Source: JAICWY01 sp964531205
GTDB lineage: Bacteria; Vulcanimicrobiota; Vulcanimicrobiia; Vulcanimicrobiales; Vulcanimicrobiaceae
Length of the DNA: 64,000 nucleotides
Direction: 5' to 3'
Assembly: GCA_964531205.1 (NCBI GenBank)
Contig: CAZHGH010000006.1
Coordinates: 1-64,000 of the forward strand
Both the position numbers and the translations under genes were made by a program. The notes below the pieces were generated by a model. That model worked only from the letters and a program-made list of their open reading frames with translations. It was not told where the DNA came from and did no database searches. Shown here in pieces: positions 1 through 8,068 of this stretch; the stretch's first letter is position 1; every line of letters begins with the position of its first letter.

Positions 1-30
1 AAGCGGAACAAGAGCGGGCCGATGGCGTAC

Positions 31-36
31 TATAAT
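31..36 (+). promoter_or_regulatory. Possible -10 box upstream of dnaK
   Basis: A perfect TATAAT lies 106 bases before the dnaK start. No recognisable -35 box sits 17 bases upstream, and neither a CIRCE inverted repeat nor a sigma-32-like box is visible in the 141 bases before dnaK. This is a bare sequence match, so it is only a candidate. Confidence 0.3.
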
Positions 37-141
37 CGGCACGTAACTATCCTTGTAGCTCAGTAAGTGGCAAGGCTTAGTACGCAGGCGACATCGCATG
101 CGGAACAGTTGGTCCATGGGCTCGGAAAGAGAGACAACTTA

Positions 142-2004
142 ATGGCAAAAGTGGTCGGCATCGACCTCGGCACGACCAACTCGGTCGTCGCCGTGATGGA
201 GGGTTCATCGCCCACCGTCATCGCCAACGCCGAAGGGTCGCGCACGACTCCGTCGGTGGTGGCATTCACAAAAACCGGCGAACGTCTCGTCGGACAACTC
301 GCAAAGCGTCAAGCTATCACCAATCCGGACCGCACGATCTCTTCGATCAAGCGGCACATGGGCACGGATCACCACGTCAAGATCGACGGCAAGGATTACA
401 CGCCGCAAGAGATCTCGGCGATGATTCTGCAGAAGCTTGTCAACGACGCGAGCAATTATTTGGGCGAACGTGTGACCAAAGCGGTCATCACGGTACCCGC
501 GTATTTCAACGACTCACAGCGTCAGGCGACGAAAGACGCCGGCAAAATTGCGGGTCTGGACGTACTGCGCATCATCAACGAACCGACGGCGGCCGCGCTG
601 GCTTACGGTCTCGATAAAAAAGGCAACGAAACGATTCTCGTTTGGGACCTTGGCGGCGGTACGTTCGACGTTTCGATCCTGGAAGTCGGCGACGGCGTCT
701 TCGAAGTGAAGGCGACGAACGGCGATACGCACCTTGGCGGCGACGACTACGACCACCGCATCGTCGAGTGGCTCGTGTCGGAATTCCGCAAGGAGCAAGG
801 CATCGATCTCAGCAGCGATCGTCAAGCGATGCAGCGTCTCACCGAAGCTGCTGAAAAAGCGAAGATCGAACTGAGCTCCGTCGTGCAAACGACGATCAAT
901 CTGCCGTTCATCACCGCAGATCAAAACGGTCCGAAGCACCTCGACTTCACGCTCACGCGCGCGAAGTTCGAAGAGCTCACGAGCGATCTGACGGATCGCT
1001 GCATCCAGCCGTTCAAAAACGCACTCGCCGATGCGAAGATCGACATCTCGCAAATCGACGAAGTCGTCATGGTCGGCGGATCCACGCGTATGCCCGTCAT
1101 TCAGGAACTCGTCAAGAAACTCACGGGCAAAGAGCCGAATCTGTCGGTGAACCCGGACGAAGTCGTCGCAGTTGGTGCGGCGATTCAAGCCGGCGTGCTC
1201 GCGGGTGAGGTGCGCGACGTCGTACTGCTCGACGTAACGCCGCTCTCGCTCGGTCTCGAAACGCTCGGCGGCGTCATGACGACGCTCATCGAGCGCAACA
1301 CGACGATTCCGACGAAGAAATCGCAGGTCTTCACGACTGCTGAAGACGGTCAAACGTCGGTCGACATCCACGTGCTGCAAGGCGAACGCCCGATGGCACC
1401 GGATAATAAGACGTTGGGACGATTCCGCCTGGAAGGCATTCCGGCTGCACCGCGCGGCGTGCCGCAGATCGAAGTCACGTTCAACATCGACGCCAACGGC
1501 ATCGTGAATGTGAGCGCCAAAGATCTCGGAACCGGCAAAGAGCAGCAGATCACGATCACTGCGTCGACGAACCTCTCGAAGGATGAAGTGGATCGCATGG
1601 TGCGTGATGCCGAAGCGCAAGCCGCTGCGGACAAGCAGAAGCGCGAAGAGGCGGAAGTGCGTAACCAATCTTCGAGCCTAATCTACTCGACGGAGAAGTC
1701 GCTCAAGGAAGTCGGCGACAAACTCGACGCCGGCGCACGCGGCGAGGTCGAGAGCGCTCTTGCCGATCTGAAACGGGTCAGCGAGAACGGCACGATTGCC
1801 GAGATCAAACCGGCGATCGAGCGGTTACAGCAGGCGAGCTACAAGATGGCGGAGCTGCTGTACCAGAAGACGACGGCCAGCGCAAACGGCGCCTCCGACG
1901 GTCAAACGGCCGCCGAGGGTGCGGAAGCGCACAGCGAAAACGGCGCAGCGTCCGGACAACCGTCCGAAGACGTCATCGACGCTGAATTCAAAGAAGCCAA
2001 GTAA
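142..2004 (+). CDS. dnaK: Chaperone protein DnaK (Hsp70)
   Basis: Cytoplasmic ATP-driven Hsp70 chaperone that folds and disaggregates client proteins with DnaJ and GrpE. The protein is 620 residues, the normal length. The first phosphate motif GIDLGTTNS is at residues 6-14, the second (DLGGGTFD) near 169-176, and the interdomain linker VLLDVTPLS near 360. The acidic tail ends in EDVIDAEFKEAK, as usual for DnaK. The frame stays open upstream to 67, but the ATG at 142 gives the conserved N-terminus (MAKVVGIDLG) and has a purine-rich GGAAAGAGAG 8-10 bases upstream. It heads a dnaK-grpE-dnaJ block, an order different from the common hrcA-grpE-dnaK-dnaJ. No hrcA is present in the window. Confidence 0.98.
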   Translation: MAKVVGIDLGTTNSVVAVMEGSSPTVIANAEGSRTTPSVVAFTKTGERLVGQLAKRQAITNPDRTISSIKRHMGTDHHVKIDGKDYTPQEISAMILQKLVNDASNYLGERVTKAVITVPAYFNDSQRQATKDAGKIAGLDVLRIINEPTAAALAYGLDKKGNETILVWDLGGGTFDVSILEVGDGVFEVKATNGDTHLGGDDYDHRIVEWLVSEFRKEQGIDLSSDRQAMQRLTEAAEKAKIELSSVVQTTINLPFITADQNGPKHLDFTLTRAKFEELTSDLTDRCIQPFKNALADAKIDISQIDEVVMVGGSTRMPVIQELVKKLTGKEPNLSVNPDEVVAVGAAIQAGVLAGEVRDVVLLDVTPLSLGLETLGGVMTTLIERNTTIPTKKSQVFTTAEDGQTSVDIHVLQGERPMAPDNKTLGRFRLEGIPAAPRGVPQIEVTFNIDANGIVNVSAKDLGTGKEQQITITASTNLSKDEVDRMVRDAEAQAAADKQKREEAEVRNQSSSLIYSTEKSLKEVGDKLDAGARGEVESALADLKRVSENGTIAEIKPAIERLQQASYKMAELLYQKTTASANGASDGQTAAEGAEAHSENGAASGQPSEDVIDAEFKEAK

Positions 2005-2018
2005 GGAAGGACGCTTGT

Positions 2019-2052
2019 CGCGTACCGCCCTGCATGCTCTGGGCGGTACGCG
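2019..2052 (+). promoter_or_regulatory. Perfect 12-bp hairpin between dnaK and grpE
   Basis: CGCGTACCGCCC (2019-2030) pairs exactly with GGGCGGTACGCG (2041-2052) around a 10-base loop that contains GCATGC. There is no T-tract after it, so a classical terminator is unlikely. It begins 15 bases after the dnaK stop and ends 9 bases before the grpE start. It could be a processing or stabilising hairpin that lets dnaK accumulate above grpE, or a partial terminator. Confidence 0.6.
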
Positions 2053-2061
2053 GCATTCTTC

Positions 2062-2631
2062 ATGCACGAAAATAGAATGCAAGACGAATACGTAACGCAA
2101 GCCGACGTCCCAACCGCAACGGAGAACGGCGAGGCTTCCACCGCCACTTCCGCCGAGCTTCAGTCGCAACTCGACGCAGCCAACGCGCGCGCAGATGACA
2201 ACTATAACAAGTTTCTGCTCGCGATGGCGGACTTCGAAAACTACAAGAAACGCATCGAGCGCGACGTAGCGCGTATCGCCGATTCCGGCCGGCGCGAACT
2301 GCTCAAGAGCTTTCTGCCGGTAATCGACAATCTCGAGCGCGCGCTCTCGTTCGAGGACGCGAACGTCGATGCACTGCGCAATGGTGTGCAGCAAACGCTC
2401 AAAGGATTCGAGGCGGTGCTCTCGATGCAAGGCGTTAAGCCGCTTAGCGTCAAGGGCCAGAAATTCGATCCGAACCTCGCCGAAGCAATCGGCACGCAAA
2501 CCGCAGAGGGCGTCGACGACGACACGGTGCTCGAAGAAGCACAAAAAGGCTACACGATCGGCGAGGAGCTTCTGCGCCCGGCAAAAGTGATTGTTTCGAA
2601 GTCTGCAGGCGACCTCGGGGAACGCCAATAG
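2062..2631 (+). CDS. grpE: Nucleotide exchange factor GrpE
   Basis: GrpE releases ADP from DnaK and so resets the chaperone cycle; it works as a cytoplasmic dimer. The 189-residue protein has a poorly conserved, Ala/Thr/Glu-rich N-terminus, a long helical segment (about residues 30-70) including ADFENYKKRIERD, and the conserved beta domain with FDPNLAEAIG and the end motif RPAKVIVSK. The ATG at 2062 has no clear ribosome binding site. A second ATG at 2077 (184 residues) is an equal alternative. It lies 57 bases after dnaK behind a strong hairpin, with dnaJ next. Confidence 0.96.
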   Translation: MHENRMQDEYVTQADVPTATENGEASTATSAELQSQLDAANARADDNYNKFLLAMADFENYKKRIERDVARIADSGRRELLKSFLPVIDNLERALSFEDANVDALRNGVQQTLKGFEAVLSMQGVKPLSVKGQKFDPNLAEAIGTQTAEGVDDDTVLEEAQKGYTIGEELLRPAKVIVSKSAGDLGERQ

Positions 2632-2660
2632 TGGCAATAGCTTTTCAGGCGCCCGGGATC

Positions 2661-2706
2661 GGGGGCCCCGCGCAGCGGGGGGCGCGGAGGCTAGGCCGCA
2701 GCGCCA
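2661..2706 (+). repeat. GC-rich intergenic repeat, copy 1
   Basis: GGGGGCCCC is followed by a hairpin (CCCCGC-GCA-GCGGGG, 2666-2680) and then GGGCGCGGAGG and GCCGCAGCGCC. It fills most of the grpE-dnaJ gap and ends 10 bases before the dnaJ ATG. Copy 2 lies at 4328-4373 and a more divergent inverted copy at 13084-13132. Confidence 0.6.
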
Positions 2707-2716
2707 TTTCAACTGA

Positions 2717-3736
2717 ATGAATTACAAGGATTACTATCAGGTCTTAGGAGTCCCCAAGAATGCGCCGGAAAAAGACGTAAAGTCGGCGTACCGGAAGCTC
2801 GCGCGCAAATGGCACCCTGACGCTAATCCGAACAATCAGAAGCACGCCGAAGAAAAGTTCAAAGAGATCCAAGAAGCGTACGAAGTTCTCGGCGATCCGG
2901 AGAAACGCCGGAAGTACGATATGCTCGGCAGCGATTGGCAACAAGCGGCACGTCAAGCCGAGCAGCAACGCCGCTATCGCAATCAGCAGAACGAAACGTT
3001 CAACTTCAACTTCGGCGACTTCAGCGGTGCTACGTCAGGTGGTCCGAGCGGGTTCTCGGATTTCTTCGACATGTTCTTCTCGGGCATCGGGCGCCGCAAC
3101 ACGACGCAAACCAGCGGATTTTCGCAGCGCGGACAAGATCTCGAAACGACGATCGAACTCAACCTGCGCGACGTGTACGACGGCGGCAAAAAATCGGTTT
3201 CGCTGCAACTCGAAGACGTATGTCCGCGATGCCGCGGGACCGGTACCGATCGTGGCGGGCTCTGCGCCCAATGCCACGGTACGGGACGGCTCATCAGCAA
3301 CAAAAAGTTTGAAGTCACAATTCCGAAAGGCATCGCCGAAGGACAGCGCATACGGCTCGCCGGACAGGGCGGCGCGGGCGTTGCGGGTGGTCCCAACGGC
3401 GATCTCTTTCTCGTGGTGAAGCTCATGGACGATCCGACATACAAGCGCAAAGGCGACGATCTCTACGTCGACTTGCCGGTGAGCATTTACGATCTAGTGC
3501 TTGGCGGCGAGGTCAAAGTGCCGACTATGGGCGGCCAAGTTACGATGACCGTCCCCGCCGGAACGCAAAACAATCGCTTGCTGCGCCTAAGCGGAAAGGG
3601 TATGCCGAAGGTGCGCAATGGCGGCGCAGGCGACCTTTACGTTCGACTTATCGGCCAACTGCCCACCGACATCAGCGATAAGGAAAAGAAGCTCTACAAA
3701 GAGCTTGCTGCCTTGCGCAACGGTAAAAAGAACTAG
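2717..3736 (+). CDS. dnaJ: DnaJ-family co-chaperone with a half-size zinc domain
   Basis: J-domain co-chaperone that delivers clients to DnaK and stimulates its ATPase. The 339 residues comprise a J domain (1-70, HPD at 33-35), a Phe/Gly-rich linker (95-125) and the C-terminal substrate-binding beta domains. Between them is only one pair of zinc repeats, CPRCRGTG (169-176) and CAQCHGTG (183-190), instead of the four CxxCxGxG repeats of class A DnaJ. It is therefore intermediate between DnaJ and CbpA types, and shorter than the usual ~375 residues. The start at 2717 fits the family N-terminus (KDYYQVLGV). The nearest GGAGG is 27 bases away inside the repeat, so no well-placed ribosome binding site is visible. 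Confidence 0.92.
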   Translation: MNYKDYYQVLGVPKNAPEKDVKSAYRKLARKWHPDANPNNQKHAEEKFKEIQEAYEVLGDPEKRRKYDMLGSDWQQAARQAEQQRRYRNQQNETFNFNFGDFSGATSGGPSGFSDFFDMFFSGIGRRNTTQTSGFSQRGQDLETTIELNLRDVYDGGKKSVSLQLEDVCPRCRGTGTDRGGLCAQCHGTGRLISNKKFEVTIPKGIAEGQRIRLAGQGGAGVAGGPNGDLFLVVKLMDDPTYKRKGDDLYVDLPVSIYDLVLGGEVKVPTMGGQVTMTVPAGTQNNRLLRLSGKGMPKVRNGGAGDLYVRLIGQLPTDISDKEKKLYKELAALRNGKKN

Positions 3737-3811
3737 GGCGTCTCATGCAATAAGCGGCGTGCGCTTTGGGTATTCCTAAGGCAATACGATCGCCGCAACA
3801 CGCCTCGGAAC

Positions 3812-3842
3812 GGCCGCCCGCAACAAGCGAGCGGCCTTTTTT
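3812..3842 (+). terminator. Rho-independent terminator after dnaJ
   Basis: GGCCGCCCGC (3812-3821) pairs with GCGAGCGGCC (3827-3836) with one mismatch and an AACAA loop, followed by six T. It lies 75 bases after the dnaJ stop and closes the chaperone operon. Confidence 0.85.
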
Positions 3843-3891
3843 ACACTGTTTGCGAAACCCAACCTATCGCTTCCCGGTTGCGAGGATATAT

Positions 3892-4254
3892 ATGGTCAAA
3901 GATATTGCGTTTACGGCATACCCCGCGAAGAACGTTGCAGCGCTGCGCGACTTTTACGCGGCAAATCTCGGCTTGAAATTCACCGGACCCTTCGCAGAAG
4001 ACGGCGATCTCAAATACGACGAAGCGCAGATCGGCAGCGGATGGTTTGCCGTGATGACGACGGAGTGGGCTGAGATTGCGCCGAGCGGCGGTCTTGCGTT
4101 CGAAGTAGACGACATCGAGAAAACCGTCGCCGATCTTCGCGCCAAAGGCATCGAGGTCGGAAATATTTACGACACGTCGGTCTGCAAGCTTTCGTCGTTC
4201 AACGACCCCGAGGGCAACAAAGTAACTTTGCACCAAGTCACAGTCCCGCACTAA
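3892..4254 (+). CDS. VOC-family (glyoxalase/bleomycin-resistance fold) protein
   Basis: A 120-residue single-module vicinal-oxygen-chelate protein. The N-terminus VKDIAFTAYPAKNVAALRDF and the FYAANLGLKFTG motif are typical of the first betaalphabetabetabeta unit, and FNDPEGNKVTLHQV of the second. Members bind a metal and act as glyoxalases, dioxygenases or drug-binding proteins; nothing here fixes the substrate. The frame is open further upstream, but that part runs through the dnaJ terminator. The ATG at 3892 has GAGGAT 6 bases before it. It is a single gene between the terminator and the ABC exporter. Confidence 0.85.
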   Translation: MVKDIAFTAYPAKNVAALRDFYAANLGLKFTGPFAEDGDLKYDEAQIGSGWFAVMTTEWAEIAPSGGLAFEVDDIEKTVADLRAKGIEVGNIYDTSVCKLSSFNDPEGNKVTLHQVTVPH

Positions 4255-4327
4255 TGCCGCACTCACTAATGCGGCGCCCACGGGTAGCGCTCATGTTAGC
4301 AGTACATTTAGGCGCCATGAGATCAAT

Positions 4328-4373
4328 GGGGGCCCCAGCTTGCTGGGGGGTGCGGAGGCCAGGCCGGAGCACC
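4328..4373 (+). repeat. GC-rich intergenic repeat, copy 2
   Basis: GGGGGCCCC, hairpin CCCCAGC-TT-GCTGGGG, then GGTGCGGAGG and AGGCCGGAGCACC. It matches copy 1 at 2661-2706 with the hairpin loop changed, and again ends just before a start codon (4381). Compensated differences in the stem suggest the fold is kept. Confidence 0.6.
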
Positions 4374-4380
4374 TTTTAAA

Positions 4381-6204
4381 ATGATGAACCCGGGCCACCT
4401 CATGTGGTCCAACATGTACGGGCCCGACAAGCCGGCGATGCGAAAGCGCGTCGACTGGCGGCGCATTGGTGCGCTGTTCGCACCGTACTGGAAGCAAGAG
4501 ACTGCGGTGCTGGTGTGCATCGTCGTAGCGGCAGTCGTCGGCCTTGTGCCGGCGTACCTCATCGCGCACATCATCGACAAAGCGCTGCCGCACGGCAGTT
4601 TTCATGAAGTCGCATTTGACGTAGCGGGCATGCTCGCGGCAGCGCTCGTCACGATGTTTTTGAGCGTACTGCAGGGGTATTTGAACTCGATTGTCGGCGA
4701 GGGCATCATGCGGGATATCCGCACGAGCCTGGTCGCGCATCTGCATAAGATGCCGCTCAAGTTCTTCACCGGGACGAAGACCGGCGAGATCATGAACCGC
4801 GTTTCGAACGACGTCGACAATATCGACAACGTCGTGACCGGTACGCTGACGAGCATCCTCACGAATCTTTTCACCATCGCCACTACTGTCGTGTGGATGT
4901 TCGCATGGAATTGGCGTCTCGCGCTGATCTCCATCGCTATCGTTCCGCTCATGGTACTGCCGCTCAAGCCGGTCGGCCGGCGCATGTTCGAAATCCGGCG
5001 CAAAACGCGCGAGAAGCGTGACGAGATCGAATCGATCACCCAAGAGACGCTCTCGATATCCGGCATCACGCTTATCAAATCGTTCGCCCGCGAAGCGTAC
5101 GAGCGGGCGCGCTTCTACCGCGCCGGCACCGAACTGATGAACTTGGAGGTCAGCCTTGCGATGGTCGGCCGCTGGTTCATGGCCGCGATCACCGCAATGG
5201 TTATCATCGGACCTGCAATCGTATGGCTTGGCGGAGGTTGGCTCGCGCTGCAGCATTCCGTCGCCATCGGCGTCGTCGTCGCATTCGTTCAGTACATTCA
5301 AGGACGTTTGTACGGCCCTGCGGCGGCGCTCGCAGGCATTCAGGTGCAAATAGTCAGCGCGCTCGCGGTGTTCGAGCGGATCTTCGACTATCTCGACATG
5401 ACGCCCGAAGAGTACGAACCGCCGAACACAATCGCGCTAGGCGCTGTTCGCGGCGACATCGTGCTGGACCACGTGACGTTCGGCTATACAGAGGACCGTT
5501 TAGCGCTGAACGATATCTCGCTGCACGTTGCACCGGGACAACTCGCGGCCTTTGTGGGACCGTCGGGTGCGGGCAAGACGACGATTACGCAACTCGTTCC
5601 GCGGTTTTACGACCCGCAACGCGGCACGGTGTCCATTGACGGTCACGACGTTCGAACGCTCACGTTGGAATCGCTGCGCCGCGATATCGGCATCGTGACG
5701 CAAGAGACGTACCTCTTCCACGACACGATTGCGAGCAATCTGCGCTACGCCAAACCAGATGCGACACAAGAGGAGCTCTATGCCGCGGCGCGCGCGGCAA
5801 ACATTCACGACTTCATCATTTCGCTTCCTGAAGGATACGAGACAGTCGTCGGTGAGCGCGGTCATAAACTCTCCGGCGGAGAGCGTCAGCGGCTCGCCAT
5901 TGCGCGCGTGCTGCTGAAAAATCCAAAAATCTTGATTCTCGACGAAGCCACCAGTTCGCTCGACTCGCACAACGAAGCAGCCATTCAAGCGGCGCTCGTT
6001 CCGCTAATGCGCGGCAGAACGAGTTTAGTGATTGCCCATCGGCTTTCAACAATTTTATCTGCGGACGTAATCTTTGTGATCGAACAAGGACGCGTAGTGG
6101 AAAGCGGCACGCATGCCGTGTTGCTGGCACGCAATGGTGAATATGCGCGCTTGTATCGCAAGCAATTTCGGGATGAATCGCGAAGCATCGCTTCATCCAC
6201 TTGA
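4381..6204 (+). CDS. ABC transporter, fused permease and ATPase (MsbA/MDR type)
   Basis: Inner-membrane half-transporter, 607 residues, expected to act as a homodimeric exporter of lipid or hydrophobic compounds. A six-helix membrane domain (about 30-320) is followed by the nucleotide-binding domain: Walker A GPSGAGKT near 393, signature LSGGERQR near 497, Walker B ILILDEATS near 517 and the H-loop IAHRLS near 552. The ATGATG at 4381 is used; a GGAG lies 12 bases upstream at the end of the repeat. The stop overlaps the TTG start of the next gene (TTGA), so the two are probably translationally coupled. The substrate cannot be inferred. Confidence 0.93.
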   Translation: MMNPGHLMWSNMYGPDKPAMRKRVDWRRIGALFAPYWKQETAVLVCIVVAAVVGLVPAYLIAHIIDKALPHGSFHEVAFDVAGMLAAALVTMFLSVLQGYLNSIVGEGIMRDIRTSLVAHLHKMPLKFFTGTKTGEIMNRVSNDVDNIDNVVTGTLTSILTNLFTIATTVVWMFAWNWRLALISIAIVPLMVLPLKPVGRRMFEIRRKTREKRDEIESITQETLSISGITLIKSFAREAYERARFYRAGTELMNLEVSLAMVGRWFMAAITAMVIIGPAIVWLGGGWLALQHSVAIGVVVAFVQYIQGRLYGPAAALAGIQVQIVSALAVFERIFDYLDMTPEEYEPPNTIALGAVRGDIVLDHVTFGYTEDRLALNDISLHVAPGQLAAFVGPSGAGKTTITQLVPRFYDPQRGTVSIDGHDVRTLTLESLRRDIGIVTQETYLFHDTIASNLRYAKPDATQEELYAAARAANIHDFIISLPEGYETVVGERGHKLSGGERQRLAIARVLLKNPKILILDEATSSLDSHNEAAIQAALVPLMRGRTSLVIAHRLSTILSADVIFVIEQGRVVESGTHAVLLARNGEYARLYRKQFRDESRSIASST

Positions 6205-7373
6205 AATATCGTACACCGCTCGTTCTTCTTCTCGTCTCCACGTTCGTCACCGACTTCGCCTGCAATCTTCCGACCGGCGCGTTGCCGCTTGCGTTATTGC
6301 GCGACGGCGCTTCGCACAGCGAAGTTGCGTTTGCGATGGGCGGCGGTCTCTTCGCGCAACTCCTGGGAAGCGTTCCCGTGGGCGCCGTTGTCGATCGCAT
6401 CGGGCGTCTACGCACCATATACGCATCAGTCGTTCTGATGGCGCTCTCGATCTTCGGCATGGCTGTGTTACGCGGGCCGGTGTGGGGCGGCGTGCTGATG
6501 GGCCTTCGCGGATTCGCAATGATGAGCTACGTGACCGCGGAGTTTGCGTACGTTGCGGAAATCGTACCGGCGGATCGATCCGTTTCCTCGGTCTCGACGC
6601 TCGGTATGATCGCAAACTTTGCGTTTGCATTTGCACCTGCCGTCGGCGTTTGGTTGTGGCATCACGGCATCGCGCGCGGCCAATTCGCATACGGCGGTGC
6701 ACTGGCACTTGCCGGAGGTGCAGCGCTGCTCTTCCTGCCGCAGCGCCACGATAGGCGCGGTCAGCGGCGCTCGCGGCTCATTCTCATGCGTTCCGCGTGG
6801 CTGCCCGCTGTGGGTTTTTTAGCTGCGACGACAATGCAAAGCGGCGTCAACACCGCGCTTGCGGTCGTGACATTCACGCAGCGTGGAATTGCAAACGGCG
6901 CGCTGATCTTTACATCGATGGCGCTGGTGACGTTTGCTCTGCGCTATCCCGCAGGCCGGCTTGTCGAAAAATACGGTCCGCGCATCATCGCCATCCCACT
7001 TGTCGTTCTGCAAGTTTCAGGATGCGTACTTGCAGCGACCGCGTTCGATCCGGTTCACGTACTTATTGCCGGCGCGTTTTTGGGTGCCGCCTGGTCCGCG
7101 GTCGTACCGGTCGGTGTGGCGCTGTTCTTTGAGAAAAGCAGTCCGCGTACGCGAGGCGTCGCGATGGGAACTTACAATCTCTCGTTCGCAATTGGTACGT
7201 CGAGCGGCGCGCTGCTCGCCGCGCTACTCACACGCTTCGGGTATTCGTACGGCATCGCAATCTCCGCGTGTGCTCTTGCACCGCTCGTCGCAATCCCGTG
7301 GCTGTTTCAAGGGATGCGCAGGGAACGGCGCAGCCGCGCTGGCATACCCGTAAATGCCCGTTCTGCACGTTAA
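6201..7373 (+). CDS. Major facilitator superfamily transporter
   Basis: A 390-residue inner-membrane protein with about 12 hydrophobic helices. The loop between helices 2 and 3 carries the MFS motif A variant GAVVDRIGRLR (near residue 55), and a second half-copy appears near PAGRLVEKYGPR. This suggests a proton-coupled exporter of the drug/sugar type, but the substrate is unknown. It starts with TTG at 6201, overlapping the stop of the ABC exporter by 4 bases, and its end overlaps the start of the next ATPase gene by 20 bases. The four genes at 4381-9655 thus form one operon. Confidence 0.88.
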   Translation: MKYRTPLVLLLVSTFVTDFACNLPTGALPLALLRDGASHSEVAFAMGGGLFAQLLGSVPVGAVVDRIGRLRTIYASVVLMALSIFGMAVLRGPVWGGVLMGLRGFAMMSYVTAEFAYVAEIVPADRSVSSVSTLGMIANFAFAFAPAVGVWLWHHGIARGQFAYGGALALAGGAALLFLPQRHDRRGQRRSRLILMRSAWLPAVGFLAATTMQSGVNTALAVVTFTQRGIANGALIFTSMALVTFALRYPAGRLVEKYGPRIIAIPLVVLQVSGCVLAATAFDPVHVLIAGAFLGAAWSAVVPVGVALFFEKSSPRTRGVAMGTYNLSFAIGTSSGALLAALLTRFGYSYGIAISACALAPLVAIPWLFQGMRRERRSRAGIPVNARSAR

Positions 7374-8064
7374 CGGCCTTACGAAGCGATACGGCAAAAA
7401 GACTGCCGTTGACGGCATTTCGTTCGAAGTGCGCGGCGGCGAAATCGTTGGACTCCTCGGACCGAACGGCGCGGGAAAAAGCACGACGTTTTTGTGCACT
7501 GCCGGACTACTGCGTCCGGACGCGGGAACGTTTGCATGGGACGGCCGCGAGCTCGGTACCGAGCGCAGTCAAACGATCGCATTGATTCCCGAAACGCCGG
7601 ACGTCTATCCGATGCTCACGGTGTGGGAGCACATGGTCTTCGTTGCAAAGAGTTGCCGGCTGACGAACGGCTGGGAACCGCACGCGCACGATCTGCTTGA
7701 ACGTTTCGCAATGACGCAGCAGCGCGACACGCTGGGTTCCGCACTCTCCAAAGGCATGCGGCAGAAAACGCTGGTGGCCGCAACGGTGCTAGCTTCAGCT
7801 CCGGTCATGCTTTTCGACGAGCCGATGATCGGGCTAGATCCGCTCGGGCAACGCGAGCTGCGCGAAATTATTCTCGGCCTTCGGGAGCACGGCATAGCCG
7901 TGCTGATCAGCACGCACATGCTCGAGCAAGCACGCGCGATCTGCGATCGCCTTATTATCTTGAAGGACGGGCACACCGTCGCATCCGGCACGTTCGACGA
8001 TCTGCAGGCGCAGATCGGATCGAACGTCAATGCCGAAGATCTTTTCTTGGAGCTCACCCGCTAA
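7354..8064 (+). CDS. ABC transporter ATP-binding protein
   Basis: A 236-residue ATPase of the ABC-2 type. Walker A GPNGAGKST is near 36-44, the Q-loop region IPETPD near 75, a degenerate signature LSKGMRQK near 131 (instead of LSGGQ), Walker B VMLFDEPM near 152 and H-loop STHML near 187. The degenerate signature is common in ABC-2 exporters. The ATG at 7354 lies inside the end of the MFS gene. Its partner permease follows immediately. Substrate unknown. Confidence 0.93.
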   Translation: MPVLHVNGLTKRYGKKTAVDGISFEVRGGEIVGLLGPNGAGKSTTFLCTAGLLRPDAGTFAWDGRELGTERSQTIALIPETPDVYPMLTVWEHMVFVAKSCRLTNGWEPHAHDLLERFAMTQQRDTLGSALSKGMRQKTLVAATVLASAPVMLFDEPMIGLDPLGQRELREIILGLREHGIAVLISTHMLEQARAICDRLIILKDGHTVASGTFDDLQAQIGSNVNAEDLFLELTR

Positions 8065-8068
8065 TCGC

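Noticed and set aside
1..141. CIRCE or sigma-32 promoter before dnaK
   Set aside because: No TTAGCACTC-type inverted repeat and no CTTGAA/CCCAT pair; only an isolated TATAAT.
514..1668. Long open frame antisense to dnaK (384 codons)
   Set aside because: dnaK is certain, and the antisense frame is a by-product of its codon bias; the product is Arg/Asp/Phe-rich with no recognisable domain.
1825..2712. Minus-strand frame covering grpE and the dnaK end
   Set aside because: Runs across two certain genes and a repeat; amino-acid composition is not protein-like.
4291..5349. Open frame of 352 codons antisense to the ABC exporter
   Set aside because: Same effect; the product is His/Arg/Asp-rich low-complexity sequence.
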